Positions 35,864-48,856 of a DNA stretch of 64,000 nt are shown in pieces. Position numbers and translations under genes: made by a program. Source of the DNA: Azadirachta indica (lineage: Eukaryota > Streptophyta > Magnoliopsida > Sapindales > Meliaceae); contig CM040449.1 in the NCBI GenBank assembly GCA_022749755.1, positions 11,256,363 through 11,320,362 of the forward strand, given 5' to 3'. A model generated the notes under the pieces. The model was not told the DNA's origin and ran no database searches. It was given only the letters and a program-made list of their open reading frames with translations. Within the stretch, counting starts at the first letter, position 1, and every line of letters starts with the position of its first letter.

Positions 35864-38800
35864 ATGGACAGGGAGGCTAATCTGCCGGTCCCACCACCAA
35901 AAAATCTGTTCCGTCTGATCATCAATTCGGAAACGACGTCGTCTACTTCGTCGTCCTCTCCGCCGGACCTCCTTCGGCATGTTCAAGCTGCTTTCAAGAG
36001 ACACCGTCCTCTCGGTAAGCCTACTCTCCATTTGTTCAATTGAATAAGCTACTCGTTGCTTCTTTTTGGAATTTTATTTTATTAGTTTTCTCTTTTGTGG
36101 TTTAAGTAGTTGCGTTATTTGTTTAATTATTTTAATTGAGAAGCTGAAGCTTAGGGTTGTATTGTATGATTGAATTTATAGGACTGTTTAGTGTTGCTAT
36201 ATATTTTGGTTTAAAGGAGGCGGGATATTCATCTAATTTAACAGCTAAAACTATTTATTAACTTTTAGAAATTGAAAAACTTTTATTATTTTTTAGATTT
36301 TAAATTGGTACTCTACTATTGTATCCAAAAATTATTTGGGAAAATCTTAAGAAAGTTACATTTTCTGTTTCCATCGGCTTCAAAAGCAAATAATTCTTTA
36401 TTTGATTTATTTGTTATCATTGAACTTAGCTAACTCGAAAAATGGGAAAAAGGAAGTAGATTTTTCTGCCAATCAAAGTTCTGAAGTTAATCTGTTTCAA
36501 AGCAACTCTGACACGTAAAAATAATCGTTTATTTGCATCCAAAAAGCTTTGCAAGTTAGTGCATAGTTTTAAATAGATTTTTGTTGGCTCCTATTTGAAG
36601 ATTTGTGAACTATTGGAGATCAAAAGTGTGGTTTATTTTGATGACAATTTGAAAGTTCAATTTTCTTTCTGAATTTAACATGTTGGCATTTCCTAAAGTT
36701 TTTTGTTATGTCTATTGTGACGAATTCTTAGGTAGCATGCAGTCAAACAGTATAATACCCAAACGCTCCTTAGTTCCCAAACGTGAAGCATCAAGGAACT
36801 TGTGTTCAAATGTGGCTAGTAGCACAAAGAAGTCCCAAGATGTGGTCTCATTGAGTCAGGGTCATGCAGTGAAGGATCCAGTTTCCCGGATACAGAAAGC
36901 GGCTGCTTCTGTTGGGGAAACTCAAGAAGATGCATCAATTACACCACCTTCAATTTCAGGCACTATCACCAATACCTTTGATGAGAGTTTTAACCCATTT
37001 GACACACAAAGAGATCATTTAAAACCTGCTATTGGTTGTAAAGAAAGTAATCTGGTGACTTTGCCCCATTTAGAGTCTCAACATGATCATGGTCAGAAAA
37101 AAGTTCAGTTTTCAGTTGGAACCAGTGCCAGTTGTCAGGGTAATTTCTTAGCTCTTTTTTTTTCCAATTTAATCTTTAATTGTCGGTTTGTATTCAAATT
37201 CTTGTGATTCAGTGCATCTTTGGTAGCTTTCTCTGTGACATTGTGAAATAGTTTTCTGCACGTAGGTATTCTATATGATTCTTGAGTTGTCACTTTGCAC
37301 TGCAATGTATATTGCCCTTTTTCTCAACATGCAGGGGCCGATGATCGAATGGCCACTGGAATGGAGAATTTATCATCTCATATGGGTTCACTTGCATTGA
37401 CAGAAATGGAGTGGGATGCGATCAACCAAGTCGAGGGATCAACTGTCGCCAATAATGACTCGAAGATCCAGCATCTTAGGAACACAGAATCTGATATCAG
37501 TTTGAGGCCTGATAGTGGGATCTCTTCTGTATTGGCAAAGAGAACGACGGTTGTCCAGGATCAGCTGCACCAGTTCAGAAACTTTTTAAGTCAGCCTGCT
37601 ACTCAATTTTCTATGGTAGGTTCATCATGTCCTACCTCAACATCCATCCATTCTACTTCAGCACCCATGCTTAATTCAACGACCTATTGTTCTCATCCTC
37701 ATCAAGAAGGCAGTAATCTTAGTGTTGTAGAACCTTTGGGAGACTTCAATGTGAACCCTGAACCTGTAAATCGGGGAGATATTATACAGGCATCACGTTC
37801 TTCACTTAATGGTACCAGAATTCCAGTTGATCAGTCAGTTGTGACACAGGGTTCTGCCTCAGCAGTTGAACCCAAGGAAGCAGGTCAGGAACATGAATTG
37901 TCAAAGGAGCAACAAGGCAATGTGATGAAGGCAGGTGGTATACCAAATGATCCTCCTCCTCATAATGATAAGTCAATTGAGGGGAGTCGACTAGCAGGTA
38001 ACACTACTGGTGTAGAATCTCAGGCTCCATTGTCAAAAGGCTCATCATCGGACATGAAGTTGGAGGCTTCTAAACCAGAAAAGCAAGAGAAGGCTGTAAG
38101 CAGTAAAGGGGCATCTGCTCCTCGTAAACGGAATTATGATCCTGACTTATTTTTTAAAGTCAATGGAAAACTCTATCAAAGGCTTGGAAAGATAGGTAGT
38201 GGAGGAAGCAGTGAGGTTCACAAAGTCATTTCTTCAGATTGTACAATCTATGCACTTAAGAAAATTAAGCTTAAAGGTCGTGATTATGCTACTGCATATG
38301 GGTTTTGCCAGGAAATTCAGTATTTAAACAAGTTGAAGGGAAAGAACAACATCATACAGCTAATAGACTATGAGGTATCCACTTTGAACCCAAAATAGTG
38401 TATTTAATTAATATGCATCCATTTCCAACAATTGCCATTGCACATACAGTAATACTATACAATTTTTAATATATGAAATTATTTTATTTGTAGAATAATA
38501 GCATCTGATATTCTCTCTTGGTATAGGTCACAGATAAATCTTTGCTCCGAGAAGTCTTGAATGGCTCCATGAGCAACAAAGATGGCAGAGTCAAAGATGA
38601 TGGATATATATACATGGTACTGGAATATGGAGAAATTGATTTGGCCCACATGTTGTCTCAGAAATGGAAGGAAATGGATGGCTCCAATCAGACCATAGAT
38701 GAGAACTGGCTTCGATTCTACTGGCAGGTCCTTAAGCTAAACCTTGCCGCAAATGTTATTGCCAATTATTTGTACATAGATTGTTCATGTATTTTTCATT

Positions 38801-40334
38801 ATTTTATAGTGATTAGGTACTGGTTTACTTTGTCATCTAAATAGATTCACCTGGCAGGGAACTGACCCTTTATTGTCATTTGATGAGACAATAAAACTGA
38901 CTCCATGGAAAATACTTTCCAAATTTAAGCTATTGGTTTGAATTCTTCTTTAGGCATTTGAAACCATGTTTTCTGGTTTCATATTTTTTCACATAAAAGC
39001 TTTTGTCTCATTTCTTTGGCATCTTATGAGTTTGTTAGCTTAATATCTGGTTTTTTATAGAAATTGCAGTGTATATATGTATATATATATATATATATAT
39101 ATAACACTATCAGCTGAGGGCTGACACTGTTTTGTGCAAAATAATTTGCAGCAAATACTTCAAGCTGTCAACACCATCCATGAGGAACGTATTGTGCACT
39201 CTGATTTGAAGCCAGCTAATTTTCTACTCGTCAAAGGTTCTCTAAAGCTAATTGATTTTGGTATTGCCAAAGCTATTATGAGTGATACAACCAACATCCA
39301 AAGGGATTCACAGGTGATGCTTACTCATGGTTGTTATTATTATTTCCTTAAATTTCTCTTAGAATTTCACTAGAAGCAGGTTGCAGATACCATCCAATTT
39401 GCAGCCTCAAGTTTGATTTTTAGTATTTCTCTCTGCCTTTCCTTCTGATTGTTTTAGCATGGCAGATATCCTAGTGTTTTGGAAAAAGTTAGTGATAATT
39501 CACTAAATTGTATATTGCCAACACAGTTCATATTTTTCATTCTTAACAACCTCCTAACATCATATCACTTCAAGTACCCCCACAAGTCAGGCCAAAGTTT
39601 CTTCTGCAATAATTTGGGAGTAGATTTTGCTTGTGCTGGATATAGAAATCTGGGCTATCCTGCTAGCTATGCTAGACAGTTGATATTCACCATTGTACCT
39701 GGGAGTGTATGACATAATCTGATTTGTTAGCTTTATCAATTGCAATCTATTTGTGCAGGTTGGTACTTTGAGCTACATGTCTCCTGAAGCATTCATGTGC
39801 AATGAGAGTGATGCAAATGGAAACACCATAAAATGTGGCCGGCCATCAGATATTTGGTCCCTCGGCTGCATACTTTATCAAATGGTATACGGGAGGACAC
39901 CATTTTCAGAATACAAGACGTTTTGGACAAAGTTTAAAGTTATCACAGATCCTAACCATGAAATAATTTATGAACCAGTTTCCAATCCATGGCTTCTTGA
40001 TCTTATGAAGAAATGTCTTGCTTGGGATCGAAATGAACGGTGGAGAATTCCTCAGCTACTTCAGCATCCTTTCCTTGTTCCCCCAGTTCCACCTCAACTG
40101 TCTTCACCTCAAGACCAAAGTTGTAAACTGTTTCAACTTCTAGCTGAATCTTGTGGCCACGACAATGAAGCTTCTGAGCTTTGCAGTCAACTCAGTAGAC
40201 TGATTAGGGATCCGGTCTTGCCAATAACATCTCAGTTATTGACATCACGAGAACAACAATGTAAGTTGCTTTCTGAAATATCAAAGCTTTGCTTTAATAT
40301 CCAGAAACGTTTAGCAAATCAAGGGGGGAAGTAG
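35864..40334 (+). CDS. MPS1: MPS1/TTK-type spindle-checkpoint kinase
   Basis: Dual-specificity kinase of the spindle assembly checkpoint, expected at kinetochores. Six exons (35864-36014, 36732-37139, 37335-38374, 38527-38727, 39152-39313, 39759-40334) join in phase to 845 residues. The N-terminus ([13 protein letters not shown] ... [17 protein letters not shown]) is the plant MPS1 start; about 400 disordered, Ser-rich residues follow. The kinase domain spans about 467-745: glycine loop [11 protein letters not shown], lysine in YALKKIKL (about 495), alpha-C glutamate in [17 protein letters not shown] with catalytic Asp about 618, DFG at about 635, T-loop [11 protein letters not shown] at 655, and [16 protein letters not shown] in place of HRD is the MPS1/TTK family signature, not a defect. 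The short C-terminal tail ends in [12 protein letters not shown]. Intron 1 (717 bp) and intron 5 (445 bp) are the longest; intron 4 carries a TA microsatellite. It ends tail to tail with the SET-domain gene, 953 bp apart. Confidence 0.95.
39071..39103. repeat. (TA)n microsatellite in MPS1 intron 4
   Basis: About fourteen TA units, interrupted once by TG, roughly 50 bases upstream of the exon 5 acceptor. It lies in the branch-point region, so large length changes could matter for splicing. Confidence 0.88.
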
Positions 40335-41287
40335 GTAGAGATTCGAAAGCAGTGTGTAAATTACTGTGTTAAAGAGTGTCTCAACTGGTAAAAGTTTTTC
40401 TTGCGGTAGAAGGAATATTCTTTTTACCATCCACAGCCTGTTTCATTCTTGTGTAATAATGTATAATCGTTTCTGTTGTGTTTTCCAAGTTTCGGAGTGA
40501 AAGAAAGTGACATTCTAAAATTTTTCTATAAAAGCATATTTCGTATAATGTGACATACAGGGAACATTCATCAATTAAATAATAGATTTCATAATTCTTT
40601 CAAATCAAATCATTAATTATTCGTCCTAATTTTATTTGCCATACATCGAGAAAATATATATCACGTATACATTGCATCGTTGCGGACTGGCATTGACTTT
40701 CCAATTTCTCGCCTCTTTTCCTCAAGAATCAGAAACTGAGTAAATAGAATATGTAAGCCATTTACGAATTAGAAAGTAGGGTATTCACTTCCTGTTCTTA
40801 CTTCATTGATATTATAAGAAGCGGAAAAAAAAGATAAAATCACAGATTGTAACAGCTCTCTGATGCCTGTACTCTGTAGGATGCTAATCACTTGAAGCAA
40901 AGTGAGTAACTAACCAGAAAATATACTGGTTGTAGCAGCCCTCTGTCTCTGATGCTTGTAAGATATTAGCACCCCTCTTGCTCAATTGAATTTAAAATTG
41001 AAAAGAAAACCAGTAAATCCAATTAGTTTGATTCATTGTGAATGATACGGTGATCCTCCTCTCTGCCTTCTTCAATGCAGGCTTTCAGAATAATTTTATG
41101 CAAGCAAATTGTAATAAATCACAAACGGGCAGGGATGGTTGCAGAAAGAATGAAGATTATACACAAATACAAAGCTTGAGCATTTCTTTTTCATCTGCAA
41201 ACCCCAGCTCCTTGTTTCCTTGACAGTAATAAACATGGTGGCAGTAAAAGCAGATTCATTTTTGGTGAAATTTAGGGTAGAATTTTG
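40335..41287. other. convergent 3' regions of MPS1 and ASHR1
   Basis: Both genes end here. About 40845-40900 and 40925-40980 are two diverged copies of one segment (TTGTAACAGCTCTCTGATGC against TTGTAGCAGCCCTCTGTCTC). No gene seen; the 61-codon frame at 41038 shows no family likeness. Confidence 0.5.
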
Positions 41288-44200
41288 TTACTCGTCTTTG
41301 GTTGAAAGTTTGTAAGATGCTTCAGCACGTGCTTCCTCCAACTTAATAATGAGTTCCTTCATGAAAGGTGAATTTGTCCCATGAGTAATTCGTAATATCT
41401 CCACAGCCTTGGTTAGAGACTTGATTGCATTTTCTGTGTCCCCAAGAAACCTGCAACAAAATAATAGGGCAGTTTAGTGAGCGGAAACAATATCACCAAA
41501 TGTAGAGTTGGACTCGATTCCTCGTCAGTTTGTATAGTAAATGACAGATTTTCCAAGTCATTTTATCTCACATAAGATAGAATATCAACAACAATAAGTA
41601 ATGTTTTGTTAGCACAATTAATAAGCTTGTTATCTTCAGGTGATTGACTTGATGGAGAAGATCGTATACACAATAAGGGCTTTTAAACTTCCCATTTTGA
41701 TTGCAAGAAAATTCTTCTTAAGGCTTTTTGAGAGGAATTCAGTCAATCCTGCTACTAGTACCCGGGCGACTAAATAGATTGGTTTAATTATTAATTCTCA
41801 TCATATTACTTATTTTGCATGTCCGAATACCTATGAACAGCTTAGAAAAGCACGTCATGACCTTTGTCTGCATTGTAGTAACTGTGGAATTTTTATGAAT
41901 TGGTGAGATATTTTTTAAAAAAGAGTCCACATGTGGGAATAAGAAAAGAATAAAGCAAAACAAAGGTCCTGACCACTCAAGTTTCCCACAGGTATAAAAC
42001 TGCAGCCCAAGCAAAGGATGGAACTGAGGATATACTCCTGCAATCAGATGGTAAAATTAAGGATGTCAGTATAATATCCAAATTCTCAAATTCAAAAATG
42101 AAAAGCTAAAGTGCATAATTTAATGCATTTTGGAAATAGTAAATTCATTCAACTTCATGGATTTTGTGTTCTCTATTATAGTTTCATGATAATTTGAGGA
42201 AGACAAAAGCAACAATAGTGGGCCATTAAACTTGCTTGCTGAAAACATGACATACTTTGATAGATTGGAATGGTCAATCGACAATATGCCAGAGCTTCTC
42301 TCCAATCTTCCAGCTCCATAAGTATCTGAAGAGACAAACAATTTGACAGTATTAAATTTGTTAACCGCAAAATACATTGCTAAAAGTCTAGCAATAATAA
42401 GACTGGGTGTTTGGCTTATATATGCATAAAGACATGGAGGCACAAGTCTATCCTTCGTAATGGAAGCCAAAACAGAATCTTCACAGATGTTTACAGTCAC
42501 CAGGAAAAAGAGAAAAAAGTCACTTCCTGATCCACAAACATTATTAGTTCTAAAAAAGGCTTCAAAGTCGAAGAAAAAATACAATGCTAATCAGTCTAAG
42601 GTTTCTTAGATGGATCCATATCACCACAGAACATCCAAACACTCAACAAATAGTCAAATACCCAAAGGTGACAGTGAAGGATTTCCAAACATAAGGATTA
42701 CAAAGCTCAACAAACAGTCAAATACCCAAAGGTGACAGTGAAGGATTTCCAACGATAAGGATTACAAATATAAGGTATCACTTTGCATTACCAGATTTCC
42801 AAATGGAATAATTTCAGAAATCATCATCCAAGCACTCAACGAAAATGTCCATGGATATTGGTGAAAATTCCCATCTTAAAGAGCTGAGTATACAAGTTAC
42901 AGTCTGCAATCGGGAGAAAATAAAATAATCATGAGAAGAAATTTGCTCATATATACAGTCCTTGGATTGGTCATCTTATTTTGTTAACATTGACTTCATT
43001 AACTGTAACATTACTTAGTCTGAAGAAGCCAATATTTGAAGCCTCCTAAAGAAAGGCACTAACATGTTGGGCCTTTTCTCTTTGTGGCAAATTTCATTGA
43101 CTGAACAAGAAGACGGTAGCAGTCGTTGAGCTTCTTGTTCCTTAAAACAGATCAAAATTTTGACAACGTTTTGCAGCAGACCGTATACCTGCAGCTCTTT
43201 GAAATTGGAAGCTTCACATCCACCCAAAATAATCTACTCCATTTTTTTGTCCCCTTTAAAACCAATAAAGATGTTTTCTGAATTTGGAAGTCTGCTAAAA
43301 CAATATGCTGATTTGTGGAGCATAGGAGCTAATAGGAAATGCTCAATAAGAGAAGTAAACTAGATCTAATCATTCAACTCGCCTAAAAGAGCTTCCTTTG
43401 CTACTTTACTTTTGGCTCGCTAAAGAAACTTGGTCTCCCTGTTTGCTATGTAGTTGTTTGCTTTCAAAAGCCACGTAAATCAGGAAGTAATGGTGTCATC
43501 TCAACAGGATTTCATGTAATATCAAACCTAAACAAATACTTCTTAGACTCAAAAAGCCAGCCTCAATGATATAAAAAGAAGCTCACTAGTTCAACTTCTA
43601 CTTCTTTACCTAATAACTCCTTGAGTAATTGCTATTACAGCAATGAAGCAAATAAAGCACTTCTTGTTTCTGCCAAAACACATGATCACATATTGCCGCC
43701 AAAAGAAACCTAAGATAAACCATTTTAAAGGATTTACTCACTGACTGAAACATAAATGTGACAGACTTGGTTGCATTTTTATTGATTGAAAAGAGATGGT
43801 ATCCATTAAGTCCTTAACTGGAAAGACAATATTTACGAGAATAAAGGAACTAGCTAAAATACCTTTATGAGCTTCTCTCGAGTTTGCATCAAACTGATTG
43901 AAAAGGAATGGCACAATTTCCTTTGGAGTTTTTCGATCATCTTATACATAGAAAGAGCTTCCTGATAATCTATTGTCAGTCAAAGAAAACATGTTGCTCA
44001 TAAATTATAGACATACTATTGCTCTTCTTATCAAGGAGGAATATTTATTCAAATGATGGCATAAAAAGAGGTTCAAGAAAGAATTATAGAATTACATTAG
44101 CATCTACATTTAACGGTGTGAACTTGACACTAGCAATCATTAGTTCTGGAAACCAAAAAGGGAAAAAAATAAATGTGTGCATGTGTGCATAAAAGGATAC

Positions 44201-47200
44201 TGTTGCATGATGTAGAAGCAAGAGTTTTGCTTGACAAAGCTGTTATTTCACTTGCTATGGTTTTTATTTCTTCCTTACTCCTAGCAAGGCCACATTGTTG
44301 GCAAGTAAATCCCTTTCCATCTGCAGATTCAAACAGCAAAAAACTCCAAATTGGTCTCAAGGGTTGAGGGCCATTTGAATGACATAACTGGAAGTCATCA
44401 CTTACCAGACTCACGAAGCAAGAAGCCACTGCAGGCATCATCCTTGCATCTGTAACCTTCTAGGATTGCACTTTCTCGGATATCATCATACAGACCCTTC
44501 AAGGGAAGTAAGCATATGTAATCAGCTGCAAGAGAGAAGGGGGAAAACCCAATATTGAAACCTAAATTGCAAAAAATTAAAGTGAAAATATGTTTGTAAT
44601 ATCTACTGTAACAGGTACCACTTTAATGCAGCAAGGACATGTGCAAGTGAAAAGGTACTGTTCTTTAAGAGCTTTTTGCCGAGTCATAGTGCTTCCAGCT
44701 GTTTCTATGTAACTTATCAATACCTGACAGAATATCACAGAACAGATGTCAGATAGCATTCAGATTTAACATAGAAGAAAGAGTATGAAGAAACATCATA
44801 CCACAATTGAATTTACTTTACAGAATATAAAAATATACTAAGACATTTACAGTGAATACATCAATGAATTTCTTGAGAACTGTTCAACAAATTCAGAGAA
44901 ACATATAACAATAGGAACACGTTCCAGGATGAAGCTCTGATGGGCATTTATCATATTTCACACCCAGTTTAGTCTTTCAATGGACTACGCAGTCCATTCT
45001 ACAGTTTGAGTTACTGAGAGAAGATCCCTATCAGCCTTGCTTCATTCTGTTGGTTGGAGACTAAAAGGAATTTGAGGACAAAAGGTACTTGCCAGACTAA
45101 TAGCTGCTAAGAAACAGTTGACAAATGAAATGTGTGTTTCAAGCTTCAGAGGCAACATAGAGCAAGAGAAATGAATCTAAAATCCTCAAAAAGCATGCTA
45201 AAACATACTGTGACAAACTTATTAGGATGCACTATATTGTGACATATATATATTAGAGGGCATACAACTGGAATTCACCCTTGAATCCAACCTGGAATGT
45301 GACAGATAGATAGCTTCTCTTGCAACCATGAAAGTAAATGGGTTACCCAGCAATCTCAGACCTTCAAATTAAAAATATTAAAGAATATTGGTTTGGCATT
45401 AGTTAAGCTAGACTTTTCCAATGAATTAAACTTCCTTGGATATGACTTTTAGATATGGGATATCCCAACAAGTCATTTAGTTAATGCATCTCGTTTTGTA
45501 CTAGGAAACAAAATGATCTGAAAAGGTCATGCTTACCTCTGTGCCTTTGGGTATATGTTGCACTGCACGCACCACAGCCAACCTTCCCTCAAATACTAAA
45601 ACAGCATTGGGCAAGCAGCTGAAGCACTAGAACCATTTAGAAAACCACTTGCATATGGACACAGAGAAAATACAAATTGGACTTAAGTAATTACCTGTGA
45701 TTAATAATGGAAATGACAGGATACAGTCCAGTCCCCAAAGGTCTTAGTTCACTGTCACAAATGGTATGTGCATTGCAAGCAAGCTGTGTCAGATAGTTGA
45801 TAGATCAGATAACAGTACCAATTCATCATATATAAAGGTTTTCCTACAGAAAAGAATCTCCATTGAGACAGTTTTCCATGTCGTGGGGACATGTGAAAAA
45901 CACTTTCCACAAAAAGAAATAATGAGAAGTCAACTGGAAATCAGATTACAGTTAAATGTTTATCTATTATTTACACAATTTCCAAAAGGTAAAACATTGC
46001 CGTTAAACTTTGTAGCCTTACATCATAACTTACACACCTTCACTAAGTTCTGCAAAAGTGCTCAAAGTAGTGAAGTACCCCTCAATTTCGAATGCATAAT
46101 TTTGCTCTTACTGTTTTGCACTAACCAAAGCATAAGATTTGAGATAATAAACTAGGAACTAGTTCCAATGCAGCTAATAAACTCGGAACTAGTTCCAATG
46201 CAGCTTGATGTCAGAAATTTCAGGATACCTTGAGCATCAAGATAACTAAAAGGGCTTCAAAAAATTATGTATAACTACACTGAACACGTTATAGACACCA
46301 AAATTTTATGCAAGAACCTTGGAAAAATTTTCTGCAATCTCTTTAATGTTAATCTCTGGCCACTGGAGAATTGAGTTGACAAGGTTGGCCATCTGTGCAT
46401 ATAATACTAGTTGCTTCTCATCGATGTCCAAAATGTCTTTGCGAAAAAAAAGATTGTTAAGGAAAATATCAATCTATGAATGTACAATAACTAAAAGAAC
46501 CACTAGACCAAACGGATTGAACCCAAAAATAAATAAATTTGTAGAGGATACGCGAAACCAATGCCTCCACTAAACTGTAATTGTCTGTAGCAGCGGTAGG
46601 AATAACCTGGCATGCAAAATAAACTACCATATAAAACTGGTTTGTATTTATCTAAAAACAAAAGCAAAGCACTGCTAGTCGAAATTGGCAAACCTATTCA
46701 ATAATTGATAAATTATCATCAAATTTAAGAAATTACCATTTCACTTTGCAATTTTCGCCGAAGGTAAAGTTTCAACATGAGACGTATAGAAGGCGTAACA
46801 AATTTTCGTTTCTCCTTGTCAAGTCTAGAGAGAGCTTGGCATTCAACGCGATGCAACTTCCATTCCAATTTCTGAAAATTAATTACAGCAACAGGCTAAG
46901 CTAAACGCAAAGGATTTGCATCAAAACGACACTGCGGCGGCGAACCAAATTCCAGTTCGTACCTGGCAGCCGCTGCCGCAGTACCATACAACCTGACAAG
47001 CTGAACATTTCTTCAGGTTACTCGAAGCGAAACATCCATCGCATCTTGAATTGGAAGACGAGTTGTTTGGTACGCAGACGTAAGGCTCTTGGCTGATTAT
47101 TACTTCCCCTGAAATGTAAGAGGTAAAACAAAATGAATTTGGACGACGTAGTATTTACATTTTTTAACAGTAAAATAAGTTCTTCAGAGAGAGACCTGGA

Positions 47201-47295
47201 GAGAAATCTCTATTGGTAAAGAGACAGCGGCCTTTCTCCGGTAAATTCGTAACAGTTAAGCCGCGGTATTGAAGCGCGCTTTGCAATTCGTCCAT
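41288..47295 (-). CDS. ASHR1: SET and MYND domain protein, ASHR1-like
   Basis: SMYD-type SET-domain protein, a presumed lysine methyltransferase; the substrate is not established. Fourteen exons on the minus strand: 47196-47295, 46963-47108, 46737-46871, 46552-46606, 46318-46436, 45695-45783, 45537-45618, 44619-44723, 44406-44496, 44201-44320, 43863-43969, 42256-42325, 41974-42037, 41288-41450. They close in phase to 481 residues, the usual ASHR1 length (about 480). The first SET segment (MDELQSALQYRGLTVTNLPE) is split by a MYND zinc finger (CDGC, KKCSAC, VVWYCGSGCQ, about 56-94). The catalytic core has GLYPVISIINHSCLPNA (about 204-220) and SYIETAGSTMTR, with post-SET cysteines CTCPCCIK. A TPR-like C-terminus follows (NYQEALSMYK, LEDWREALAYCRLTIPIYQ, HPLLGLQFYTCGKLEW). 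Exon 11 uses acceptor AATAG|ATTATCAG, chosen because the nearer TATCAG breaks the frame. Introns 10-12 hold tandem duplications. It diverges from HCS1. Confidence 0.95.
42642..42770. repeat. 64-bp tandem duplication in ASHR1 intron 11
   Basis: Two near-identical copies starting CTCAACAAA at 42642 and 42706, each running through AGTCAAATACCCAAAGGTG and GAAGGATTTCCAA. High identity suggests a recent duplication. Confidence 0.85.
46151..46206. repeat. 30-bp duplication with a palindrome in ASHR1 intron 5
   Basis: Two copies of a 30-bp unit, each containing the perfect 12-bp palindrome GGAACTAGTTCC followed by AATGCAGCT. Only one base in the unit differs. Confidence 0.88.
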
Positions 47296-47370
47296 GAATT
47301 CTGCGAAGTACAACACTGTCTAAACGGTCAAGTAAGCTCTAGAACGAGAAGGGTGATGCGTATCGCGAGC

Positions 47371-47380
47371 TATTTATATA
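47371..47380 (-). promoter_or_regulatory. TATA box of ASHR1
   Basis: On the minus strand TATATAAATAG, an excellent TATA match, lies about 75 bases upstream of the ASHR1 start codon. That implies a leader of about 40-50 bases. A family-1 inverted-repeat element begins only about 9 bases further upstream. Confidence 0.6.
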
Positions 47381-47388
47381 TGAAGAAA

Positions 47389-47660
47389 AATAACATTTGG
47401 ATACCTAAATCTTGTATTATTACAAATATTGACATAGTTTTATCATTTATAACTAATAAGCCCTTACTGAAATTATAAATTATCCGTATAATATCGAATT
47501 TTTAACTAAAATTACCGGCACATGACACAACAGGGGCAAATGGCAACTAACTTCATAATTTAAATAGAGATCAAATCAGGAACCTATTTGTTACAAACGG
47601 AAAAACTAAGGGTGTTTCAGATATTTAAATAGAGATCAAATCAGGAACCTGTTTGTTACA
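47389..47660. mobile_element. MITE-like element, TIR family 1 (copy 4), with internal duplication
   Basis: Left end AATAACATTTGGATACCTAA; the reverse complement of the right end reads TGTAACAAACAGGTTCCTGA. Matches the other family-1 ends at 5106, 13876 and 33132. Near the right end a 65-bp unit is repeated (ATTTAAATAGAGATCAAATC at 47558 and again at 47623), so the element carries two copies of its own right terminus. It abuts the ASHR1 TATA box. Confidence 0.55.
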
Positions 47661-48856
47661 AACAGAAAAACTTTGTGCTTATTCGTAGAAATTTTAAAAT
47701 ATTATGGTCGTTTAATATGTGATACCAAAATTATTTTTAAAATTTTGAACTACACTAAACTTTGAATTGTAATTTTAGTACTTTCAATATTTAAAAATAT
47801 ATTTAATATAAAATTTAAAAACAGTGTTAAATTTTAAAAAGTTTAAAAATATGTTTGATATAACATGTCAAACAATAAAGGTAAGAATATTTGTTTGGTT
47901 GAAATTATTATGACAATATTGATTTCTTTAAATTATTATTTTTAATATGTTTATAGAAAATAGTATATTAAAAATGAATTAAGAACTTCTTAATTTCATT
48001 ATGATGAAATTGTAAGAAATATAAGATATAATACACACACATCACTTTCTTTTATGTGTGTAGATTGTTATTTATTTAAAAATAAGAAATTTAACCTCCA
48101 ATTCTCTAAATATTGGAGAAAATTAGAGCATATCATTATGTCATATAACTAGCAACTGCAAAACTTTTATTATTATTATTATTTAACTTGAAATTATCAA
48201 GGAAGTTTATGGCATTATTACTTTGAGAACTTAATAAAATAAAAATATATTTCTTAATATATAACAAAATATTAATTATAATATATCAATAAAAAATTTC
48301 ATGTAAAATATATAAAAAGAATTAAAATAAATAAAAATTATGAAAAAATATGGATAAAATTATTTTGTAGATACCATATAAAGACTATAAATAAGATAGT
48401 TAAATTTTAAAATTTAGATCTTATAAAAAAATTATAAGTAAAAGAGTTTTAAAAGTTAAAAAGATAATTAAAAAAATTGTATTTGAATTTAATTCGAATG
48501 CAATAAAATAAAATTAAAAAAGTGACTGTTTATGATTTTTTAATTTTGCATTATGTCTTGGAATCATATTTGAAAACTGTTTTTACATTAAATTCGACTG
48601 ATTTTAATCAATCGCATCATTTTACAATTCATTGCATTATCGTATATAAATAGGGTATCAAACTGGTCCTTAAGCACCCTCACGCATGACGTGGCAAACG
48701 AGATAAAACCAACGGCTACCAAGGCGTCTGTGACACTCAGAATTGAGTACAGTTGTGACATTAATTCGTATAGTTTTCTCCGCCGAAGCTACTTCAAACA
48801 GCATTACTTCTTGTGGCTTCTGCTGACATTATTCATTTATATCCTGCAGTGAGCTC
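47661..48856. other. divergent promoter region between ASHR1 and HCS1
   Basis: The first 950 bases are very AT-rich with nothing recognisable. The 200 bases before HCS1 are GC-richer and contain ATGACGTGGCA (TGACGTGG at 48687-48694), a bZIP-type box, plus a pyrimidine-rich leader. The two start codons are 1.56 kb apart. Confidence 0.5.

Noticed and set aside
39197..39220. HSD in place of HRD as a sign of an inactive kinase
   Set aside because: HSDLKPANF is the normal MPS1/TTK catalytic loop and the Asp, Lys and Asn are present.
45766..46155. 129-codon plus-strand frame
   Set aside because: Lies antisense over ASHR1 exon 6 and intron 5; no family likeness.
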